Source of the DNA: Candidatus Wolfebacteria bacterium
GTDB lineage: Bacteria; Patescibacteriota; Minisyncoccia; Phycocordibacterales; Phycocordibacteraceae
Length of the DNA: 58,406 nucleotides
Assembly: GCA_002400985.2 (NCBI GenBank)
Contig: NVRX02000006.1
Span: 33,110-91,515 of the forward strand
Reading direction: 5' to 3'
The notes beneath the pieces are model-generated. The model saw only the letters and a program-made list of their open reading frames with translations. It had not been told where the DNA came from and made no database searches. Shown here one piece after another: positions 52,835-58,406 of this stretch. Numbering within the stretch: the first letter of the stretch is position 1; the number at the start of each line of letters is the position of its first letter. Both the position numbers and the translations under genes were made by a program.

Positions 52835-52923
52835 TGGTGCCGGGAGCGGGAATTGAACCCGCACGATCATAATTGATCAAGGGAGTTTAAGTCCCTCGTG
52901 TCTACCAATTCCACCATCCCGAC
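52835..52923 (-). tRNA. tRNA-Leu(TAA)
   Basis: Minus strand: GTCGGGA/TCCCGGC acceptor, anticodon stem AGGGA/TCCCT with loop CTTAAAC (TAA), long variable arm (TGATCAATTATGATCG), CCA encoded (plus 52835-52837). Confidence 0.94.
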
Positions 52924-52929
52924 AAAATG

Positions 52930-53001
52930 AGGCCTGGGCGGGAATCGAACCCGCGCATAGGAGTTTTGCAAACTCTCGCGTTACCACTTCGCCACCAGGC
53001 C
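52930..53001 (-). tRNA. tRNA-Cys(GCA)
   Basis: Minus strand: GGCCTGG/CCAGGCC acceptor, anticodon loop TTGCAAA (GCA), discriminator T as expected for Cys. The first anticodon-stem pair is an A/C mismatch. CCA is not encoded. Confidence 0.92.
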
Positions 53002-53002
53002 A

Positions 53003-53329
53003 TTATTCCTCTCCTCGTAAGATTTCATCAATACGTTGTCTGTTCTTTTCTCCTTCGTCAATTTTGAAATCAACGAATGGTAGTACTTTAAACGATATTC
53101 GTTGCTTTACAAAGCTTCTGAAGTCATTCCTGTGTCTTTTAAGGAAGGCGAGTGCACCCTGCTCGTTATCATTGGGATATACGCTAACAAATATTGTTAA
53201 CTGTTTTAAGTCAGGAGAGATTGATGCATCAGTTACTGTAATAAGATTATTCCTATTTGCTTCGCGTGAGATATACTCTCCTGCAATTTTCATCATCTCT
53301 TCTCGAATCTTTTTTTGTCTATCGGTCAT
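53003..53329 (-). CDS. rbfA: Ribosome-binding factor A
   Basis: 108-aa KH-fold factor for 30S maturation. MTDRQKKIREEMMKIAGEYISRE, TVTDASISPDLKQLTIFVSVYP, and ISFKVLPFVDFKIDEGEKNRQRIDEIL match the family. Its start overlaps the infB stop by 4 bp, the classic infB-rbfA order. Confidence 0.94.
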   Translation of the reverse strand: MTDRQKKIREEMMKIAGEYISREANRNNLITVTDASISPDLKQLTIFVSVYPNDNEQGALAFLKRHRNDFRSFVKQRISFKVLPFVDFKIDEGEKNRQRIDEILRGEE

Positions 53330-54816
53330 GATTCTACTATGTGGTATGCCTCAATGTAATCTCCTTCAACAAACTCAATTTTTGAATCAAGCTCCCCTCC
53401 AAACTCAGTATCTACTGGTACTGAGTCCACATCTACACGCATACTTTGAAGGTTGGTAAGTTTTCCTTCTCCAAGAAGTACATTTCGACGCAAGATACGT
53501 ACCGTACTGTTAAGGCGCATTTCTCCTTTTTTAACCTTTGCTCCAAACACTTGTTTTGTTCCAACCTTGTTGAAGAGTCTTATAATCTTTGCTTCTCCAA
53601 GAATCTCTTCCTTTTGAATCTTTGGTGCACGAGCAATAAGAGTTTCCTCTACGTACTCTGCAAGATTGTAGATAATATCAAAATTCTTTGCTTCAATACC
53701 TTTACGCTCTGCAAGACTTGCAACACTTGCAGCGATACCCGTGTGAAAGGCTACGACAACTCCCTCAGGAGCCGCTACGGCTGTTTTGATGTCTCCTTCG
53801 TTGATTGCTCCCACTCCGCTCATTACAACCTTTATAGTGATGTTTTCATGAGAAATCTTTGCAAGCTCATGCTCGATAGCAGGCAAGCTTCCTACAACAT
53901 CAGTTTTTATAATAAGAGGGAGGATGGCACCTTCACGTTTTTTTATTGGTTCATAAGATATTTCTACTTTTTCTCCTACATATGATTTTGCAAGTTTCTC
54001 CACGTCTTTTTTCTTTGCAACCACACTAAAGGGTGCCCCTACGTCAGGAAGTGTATTAAATCCAATAATACGAACAGGTGATGAGAATGTTGCTGTGTCT
54101 ATCCTATCTCCTTTAAAGTCTTCAATAAATCGTATGGGAGAAACAGAGTTTTTTGACACAATAAAAGATCCTATAGAAAGTGTTCCGTTTTTTATAATGA
54201 GTGTTGCAGAGTCACCACGCTTTTTATCCTTTGTTGCTTCAAGCACTACACCAGAAGCTGAGGCTTTTTCATCTCCGGTAAGTTCCTCAAGCTCAGCTGC
54301 AAGAAGGATGAGATCAAGAAGCTCGGGAACACCATCTCCTGTTTTTGAAGAAATAGGAGCAAAAGGAACATCTCCTCCGAGACCTTCAAGGTATATTTCA
54401 TTTTCAAGAAGAGATGTTTTTACCTTCTCAAGGTCTGCACCATTGGTGTCCATTTTTGTAATAGCAACAACAAAAGGAATGCCTGCATCTTTGATAGCTT
54501 TGTGTGCTTCTATTGTTTGTGGTTTTACCCCGTCATCTCCTGCAACAATAAGAATGGCGATGTCGGCAATATCAGCTCCACTTGCACGCATTGCACGAAA
54601 CGCTTCATGCCCTGGAGTATCAAGAAATGTAATCTTCTTTTCTCCATCCTTTGTTTTATGAACAACCTCGTACGCAGATACGTGTTGTGTTATTCCTCCA
54701 GCTTCTCCGTCAACAGTGTTTTCTTTACGAATATAATCAAGGAGAGAAGATTTTCCATGATCAATGTGGCCCATCACTGCTACTACAGGAGGTCGTATTG
54801 TTGTGTTGTTACTCAT
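53326..54816 (-). CDS. infB: Translation initiation factor IF-2, short form
   Basis: 496 aa. It begins almost directly with the G domain: PPVVAVMGHIDHGKSSLLDYIR (P-loop), GGITQHVSAYEV, DTPGHEAF, ITKMD. Domains II, III and the fMet-tRNA-binding C-terminal domain follow. The N-terminal IF2N domains of typical bacterial IF2 are missing. Overlaps rbfA. Confidence 0.96.
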   Translation of the reverse strand: MSNNTTIRPPVVAVMGHIDHGKSSLLDYIRKENTVDGEAGGITQHVSAYEVVHKTKDGEKKITFLDTPGHEAFRAMRASGADIADIAILIVAGDDGVKPQTIEAHKAIKDAGIPFVVAITKMDTNGADLEKVKTSLLENEIYLEGLGGDVPFAPISSKTGDGVPELLDLILLAAELEELTGDEKASASGVVLEATKDKKRGDSATLIIKNGTLSIGSFIVSKNSVSPIRFIEDFKGDRIDTATFSSPVRIIGFNTLPDVGAPFSVVAKKKDVEKLAKSYVGEKVEISYEPIKKREGAILPLIIKTDVVGSLPAIEHELAKISHENITIKVVMSGVGAINEGDIKTAVAAPEGVVVAFHTGIAASVASLAERKGIEAKNFDIIYNLAEYVEETLIARAPKIQKEEILGEAKIIRLFNKVGTKQVFGAKVKKGEMRLNSTVRILRRNVLLGEGKLTNLQSMRVDVDSVPVDTEFGGELDSKIEFVEGDYIEAYHIVES

Positions 54817-54817
54817 A

Positions 54818-55300
54818 TTATTTTTTTGAATGCTTTAGCACAGCCTGCTCTTCTTCTGTTAGTTCAAATGAAGAAGTGTAATTTTCAACTGGCTTTGCAT
54901 AGATACGCATCTTGTCGCGTATATAAAGGCTTGAAAGCACCATACCATTCCCATCCTCACTTACAAGTGCTGTAGCGAAACTTTGCTTCCCGCCATCTCC
55001 AGTGCCATTAAATGCATCAAATCTAAGTACGTGAGGTGCGTGGGCACTTTTTTTAATACGTTCATCATGATTAATAAATGTTTCTATAGCTTCTTTTTGA
55101 AATACATCGACTTTTTCTTTATGTGAGACAAGTGTAGAAATAACACTTTCTAGATTTTTCCCAGTATTTCCTTTGAATATTTTTCCTAACCGTATAAAAA
55201 GAATAAGTAATAACAAAAGAAAGATGCTGTTTATTACCAAAAGCGCTCCGAGAGCGTAGGTGATTTGAGTGCTTGTAAATTGTGTGAGAATCTCTTCCAT
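54818..55300 (-). CDS. DUF4446 family protein
   Basis: 160 aa from the ATG at 55300 (MEEILTQFTSTQ); the ORF track adds 42 upstream residues. One helix (YALGALLVINSIFLLLLLILFIRLGKIF), a coiled stretch, then DAFNGTGDGGKQSFATALVSEDGNGMVLSSLYIRDKMRIYAKPVENYTSSFELTEEEQAVL, the DUF4446 core (F.dm.Gd.SF..ALLd..gnG.vi.si). Function unknown. Its stop is 1 nt from the infB start. Confidence 0.88.
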   Translation of the reverse strand: MEEILTQFTSTQITYALGALLVINSIFLLLLLILFIRLGKIFKGNTGKNLESVISTLVSHKEKVDVFQKEAIETFINHDERIKKSAHAPHVLRFDAFNGTGDGGKQSFATALVSEDGNGMVLSSLYIRDKMRIYAKPVENYTSSFELTEEEQAVLKHSKK

Positions 55301-55307
55301 GCAGACC

Positions 55308-55313
55308 ATGGTA
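55308..55313 (-). promoter_or_regulatory. -10 box, leaderless start of the DUF4446-infB-rbfA operon
   Basis: Minus-strand TACCAT lies 7 nt before the ATG at 55300. Confidence 0.38.
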
Positions 55314-55322
55314 GATGCTCTC

Positions 55323-55351
55323 TTGCAGTTTTGCAAACAAGAGCGTACAAC
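55323..55351 (+). promoter_or_regulatory. Promoter, leaderless start of the cysteine desulfurase-like gene
   Basis: TTGCAG (55323-55328), 17-bp spacer, TACAAC (55346-55351), 8 nt before the ATG at 55360. Confidence 0.45.
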
Positions 55352-55359
55352 AGTAGGTA

Positions 55360-56532
55360 ATGAGTAGGCGAATATATCTAGATTATGCGAGTGCAATGCC
55401 GACAACACCTTCGGTATTTTCTGCAATGAAGCCGCATATGCTTACATTTTTTGGAAACCCAGGAGCAAATCATAGTGAAGGAAGGATTGCAAAAGAGGCT
55501 CTTAATAATGCTCGATCTAGTGTCGCAGATGTACTAAAGGTAAAGCAAGAAGAAATAATTTTTACATCAGGTGCAACAGAAGCAAACACACTCGCGATAA
55601 TTGGGCATGTTGAAGGGCTGCGTAAACAGGGACGCACATACAAAGATATGCATGTGGTTACTTCTGCTATTGAGCATGTAAATGTGCTTAAGAGTATAGA
55701 AGCCCTCAAAGAGAAGGGGGTGCTAGTAAGTATTGTATTTCCAAATGAAGAGGGAATTATTACTCCAAAGAGTGTGCAGGATGCACTTACCAATAAAACA
55801 GTGCTTGTTTCTATTCAGTATGTAAATAGTGAGATTGGTACGATTATGCCCCTTCGAAAAATAAAAAAGTTTGTCAATTCTTTCAACAAAGACATTGTGG
55901 TACATACCGATGCTGCACAAGCAGCCCTGTTCCTTCCTCTGTTGTTTGAGCAGGTTGGGGTAGATATGATCACGCTTGATGGACAGAAGTTTGGTGGACC
56001 AAGAGGTGTGGGGGCACTTATTAAAAAACGAAACGTAGCACTTACACCAATTCTTTTTGGGGGAGGACAAGAAGAAGGAATGCGACCGGGAACTGAAAAC
56101 GTTGCGCTTATTGTTGGATTTGCTCATTCATTACAAGAGGCGCAAGATACGCATGAGGAGAAAAAAGAAACTACAACAGCGTTGCGTAATTGGACCATAA
56201 ATGAAATAGAAAAAAATGTTGAGCGTGTTCTTATAAATGGAAGTAAGGAGAAACGGGTAGCAAACAACATAAATATTTCTTTTCTGGGACGTGATAGTGA
56301 ATACTTGGCAGCATATTTAGATAAAAAAGGATTTGCAGTTTCTACAAAAGTTACGTGTGATACAGGATCTGGTATTGGATCAGATGTCGTTCGGATTGTG
56401 ACAGGGGATGAAAGTAGGGCGAATTCTACACTTCGCATTACTCTTGGGCCGTCTACAAAAAAATCAGAGATGCGACGTTTTGTGAAGACTCTCGTAGAAG
56501 GTGTTGCATTTCTTGACGAACATAAGATATAA
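55360..56532 (+). CDS. Cysteine desulfurase-like PLP enzyme (NifS/IscS family)
   Basis: 390-aa fold-type I aminotransferase. YLDYASAMPTTPSV, FTSGATEANTLAI (phosphate binding), SAIEHVNVL, HTDAAQAA, PLP-lysine in LDGQKFGGPRGVGALI, and RPGTEN. The catalytic cysteine loop, usually SSGSACSSG, reads STKVTCDTGSG: one Cys remains but the surrounding sequence is unusual. It would supply sulfur for tRNA thiolation or Fe-S assembly; no iscU/sufB or mnmA is in the window. Confidence 0.88.
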   Translation: MSRRIYLDYASAMPTTPSVFSAMKPHMLTFFGNPGANHSEGRIAKEALNNARSSVADVLKVKQEEIIFTSGATEANTLAIIGHVEGLRKQGRTYKDMHVVTSAIEHVNVLKSIEALKEKGVLVSIVFPNEEGIITPKSVQDALTNKTVLVSIQYVNSEIGTIMPLRKIKKFVNSFNKDIVVHTDAAQAALFLPLLFEQVGVDMITLDGQKFGGPRGVGALIKKRNVALTPILFGGGQEEGMRPGTENVALIVGFAHSLQEAQDTHEEKKETTTALRNWTINEIEKNVERVLINGSKEKRVANNINISFLGRDSEYLAAYLDKKGFAVSTKVTCDTGSGIGSDVVRIVTGDESRANSTLRITLGPSTKKSEMRRFVKTLVEGVAFLDEHKI

Positions 56533-56549
56533 ACATTCTGTTTGTAATG

Positions 56550-56555
56550 TAATAT
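56550..56555 (+). promoter_or_regulatory. -10 box, leaderless start of the FAD dehydrogenase gene
   Basis: TAATAT lies 7 nt before the ATG at 56563. Confidence 0.38.
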
Positions 56556-56562
56556 AAGACTC

Positions 56563-58215
56563 ATGACACTGGCAGATGAACTAAGAAATATTATAGAAGG
56601 TGATGTTGATGATTCTGAAAAAATTCGGGAAGAATATAGTAGGGACGCAAGCCTCTTTGTTTTAAAGCCTGCAGTGGTTGTATATCCAAAACACACAAAG
56701 GATATTCAGAAGTTAGTTACATTTGTAAGGCAGCAAAAGGAAAAAGGTAGAAATGTGCATCTAACAGCACGCGCTGCGGGTACTGACATGAGTGGAGGAC
56801 CACTTACTGAATCAATTGTGGTAAGTATGACCAAGTATTTTAATAAAATACTTGAGGTTGGAGAGGAGAGCGCAGTAGTTGAGCCAGGAGTATATTTCAG
56901 AGATTTTGATACAGAAACAAAGGCACACAATTTAGAGCTTCCTTCATTCACTGCGTCGCGTGATATTTGTACTGTGGGCGGGATGGTTGGAAATGATTCT
57001 GGAGGGGAAAGGAATCTTAAATACGGGAAAACTGCTCGGTATGTAAAAGAATTGGAAATGGTGCTTTCAGATGGTGAAGTACACATTCTGAAAGATTTTT
57101 CAGGAACTGCGCTAGAAGAAAAGAAAAAAGAAGATTCTGCAGAAGGGGAAATGTATCGAAAAATTAGTACTTTGATTTCTGAAAATCAAGAATTAATTCA
57201 ACGCAGAAAACCTACCGTGGAAAAGAACTCTTCAGGATATGCGATTTGGGACATTGGAGATGGAGAAAATAAACTCAACCTTGCACGACTTATGGTTGGA
57301 AGTCAGGGAACCATGGGAATTATTACAAAAATTACCTTTTCTTTAATTCCTCCAAAAAAGAAATCTGCAATGGCAATTATTTTTATAGATAGCTTGGATG
57401 ATCTAGGGAATCTTGTACCTTTAGTCTTAAAACATAAGCCAGATTGTTTTGAGTCATACGATGACAACACTTTTAAGCTCGCAGCAAAATATTTTCCTGA
57501 ATTTGCAATGCAAATGAAAACAAACATTATTGGTTTGGGGTTTGCATTTCTTCCAGAGGTTTGGCGACTTTTAACATCCGGAGTACCAAAACTTGTATTG
57601 TTGGTTGAATTTCGATCTGATGATCAATTGGAAGCAAAAGAAAAAGCAGAAAAACTTTTAAAAGAAGTACGGAAAGAAAACCCTACACTTGGGACATTCC
57701 TTGCAAAAAATGAGAAGCAATCAAGAAAGTACTGGACCGTACGACATGAGAGTTTTAATTTACTCAGGAAAAAAGTCCGAGGGAAGCGAACGGCCCCATT
57801 TATTGAAGATTTTGTAGTGCCGCCAAATACTCTTTCAGAATTCTTGCCAAAACTAAACAGAATTTTAAATGAGTACAAGCTTACTTATACTATTGCAGGC
57901 CACGTTGGAGATGGAAATTTTCATATTATTCCACTTATGGATCCAAAACGAACAGATGCTCGTTCAATTGTTGAGACTCTTTCAGAAAAGGTGTATGAAC
58001 TCGTACTCTCGTATAAGGGATCTATTTCTGGCGAGCACAATGATGGGTTTGCTCGAACACCCTATGTTGAGCGAATGTTTGGTAAAGAAATGACAGACCT
58101 TTTTAAAGATGTAGAGAAAACTATAGACCCTCTAGATATCTTTAATCCCGGGAAGAAGGTTATGCGTGGAGACATAGATCCTTTTGCGTACCTTGATTTT
58201 GAAAATAAGAAATAA
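56563..58215 (+). CDS. FAD-binding dehydrogenase of the GlcD/D-lactate dehydrogenase family
   Basis: 550 aa. PCMH-type FAD domain: PAVVVYPKHTKDIQKLVTFVR, HLTARAAGTDMSGGPL, VVEPGVYFRDFD, FTASRDICTVGGMVGNDSGGERNLKYGKT and MVGSQGTMGIITKITF. C-terminal FAD-oxidase domain with GHVGDGNFH and SISGEHNDG, the metal/substrate histidines of the family. The 4Fe-4S domain found in fused GlcD-GlcF forms is absent. Substrate is likely a 2-hydroxyacid such as D-lactate or glycolate (inference); electron acceptor unknown. Confidence 0.9.
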   Translation: MTLADELRNIIEGDVDDSEKIREEYSRDASLFVLKPAVVVYPKHTKDIQKLVTFVRQQKEKGRNVHLTARAAGTDMSGGPLTESIVVSMTKYFNKILEVGEESAVVEPGVYFRDFDTETKAHNLELPSFTASRDICTVGGMVGNDSGGERNLKYGKTARYVKELEMVLSDGEVHILKDFSGTALEEKKKEDSAEGEMYRKISTLISENQELIQRRKPTVEKNSSGYAIWDIGDGENKLNLARLMVGSQGTMGIITKITFSLIPPKKKSAMAIIFIDSLDDLGNLVPLVLKHKPDCFESYDDNTFKLAAKYFPEFAMQMKTNIIGLGFAFLPEVWRLLTSGVPKLVLLVEFRSDDQLEAKEKAEKLLKEVRKENPTLGTFLAKNEKQSRKYWTVRHESFNLLRKKVRGKRTAPFIEDFVVPPNTLSEFLPKLNRILNEYKLTYTIAGHVGDGNFHIIPLMDPKRTDARSIVETLSEKVYELVLSYKGSISGEHNDGFARTPYVERMFGKEMTDLFKDVEKTIDPLDIFNPGKKVMRGDIDPFAYLDFENKK

Positions 58216-58231
58216 GCATAATGTACATTTC

Positions 58232-58260
58232 TTGACGAACACACTATTTAATCGTACATT
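58232..58260 (+). promoter_or_regulatory. Possible promoter inside an inverted repeat
   Basis: TTGACG (58232-58237), 17-bp spacer, TACATT (58255-58260). AATGTAC (58220-58226) and GTACATT (58254-58260) are inverted copies bracketing it and could be an operator. A second -10 (TATACT) lies further down. Confidence 0.35.
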
Positions 58261-58305
58261 TTAGGTAGTACATGCACATAATTTGTAATTCTGATGCATG
58301 CTTCG

Positions 58306-58311
58306 TATACT
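58306..58311 (+). promoter_or_regulatory. -10 box, leaderless start of the last gene
   Basis: TATACT lies 6 nt before the ATG at 58318. Confidence 0.4.
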
Positions 58312-58317
58312 TGTCTT

Positions 58318-58406
58318 ATGGATATAGAACAACTCTCAAAATCACAAATGTTACTTCTCACCCTGCTTGTTTCTTTTGTTACCTCAACAGCAACAGGAGT
58401 ACTTAC
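58318..58406 (+). CDS. N-terminal fragment of a membrane-anchored protein (possibly HtrA-like), cut by window end
   Basis: The frame is open to the window end: MDIEQLSKSQMLLLTLLVSFVTSTATGVL. One signal-anchor helix is visible. As far as I recall, parcubacterial trypsin-like (S1C/HtrA) proteases start in a similar way, but no catalytic residue can be seen here, so the call is tentative. Confidence 0.5.
   Translation, partial: MDIEQLSKSQMLLLTLLVSFVTSTATGVL

Overview
The window reads as a chromosomal segment of a Patescibacteria (Candidate Phyla Radiation) genome, most likely a parcubacterial lineage. The evidence is AT-rich sequence, densely packed genes, abbreviated translation proteins (IF2 without its N-terminal extension, a 726-residue ValRS), FtsZ/FtsA/FtsX/FtsB/MurB/MurJ division and wall genes, small unassigned membrane proteins, and almost no biosynthetic pathways. 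UGA acts as a stop codon (for example at the ends of nth and murB), so the code is standard and the code-25 CPR groups are excluded. The lineage is inferred from content; no 16S gene is present.

Layout. 1-8.9 kb: the end of ftsX, tRNA-Gln, a large secreted CARDB/Ig-like protein, an AbrB-like regulator, DUF1653, msrB, VKOR, DUF389, two HhH DNA glycosylases, a candidate sRNA, PspC and an MFS transporter. 8.9-12.8 kb (minus): RNase J, a lone oligopeptide-type binding protein and secG. 12.8-17.7 kb: groES-groEL, lemA, htpX, DUF192 and RNase P RNA. 17.9-28.4 kb: class I ribonucleotide reductase (nrdA-nrdB), a Wzy-like/TPR membrane protein, murJ, lepA (with an apparent 1-base frameshift), an FtsB-like protein and a glutaredoxin. 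28.4-34.7 kb: three tRNAs, hsp20, a PrsW-like protease, valS, tsaD and murB. 34.8-43.4 kb: an alternative-oxidase-like di-iron protein, trxB, ftsZ, ftsA, ybeY, rpsU, a HisRS-like protein, lepB, pth and an S1-domain protein. 43.6-50.8 kb: an MBL-fold protein, gyrA, a methyltransferase, a solute-binding protein and five consecutive small two-helix membrane proteins, four of them clearly paralogous. 50.8-52.5 kb: an SPFH gene pair bracketed by perfect 17-bp inverted repeats. 52.5-58.4 kb: four tRNAs, rbfA, infB, DUF4446, a cysteine desulfurase-like protein, a GlcD-like FAD dehydrogenase and the start of a membrane-anchored gene.

Working together. Most genes are housekeeping: translation, division, envelope, dNTP supply, repair and protein quality control. 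Redox chemistry is better represented than usual for CPR: VKOR, MsrB, TrxB, glutaredoxin, an O2-dependent class I RNR, an AOX-like protein and a GlcD-like dehydrogenase suggest an organism that meets oxygen. Many transcription units start with a TATACT-like -10 box only 6-9 nt before the ATG, implying widespread leaderless transcripts; a few genes keep strong Shine-Dalgarno leaders.

Most interesting candidates: the array of WG-motif membrane proteins behind a solute-binding protein, the inverted-repeat-bracketed SPFH unit, the AOX-like protein, the sRNA at 6.63 kb, two unlisted micro-membrane-protein genes, and the two Fe-S-free glycosylases. No CRISPR array, transposase or phage gene was seen.
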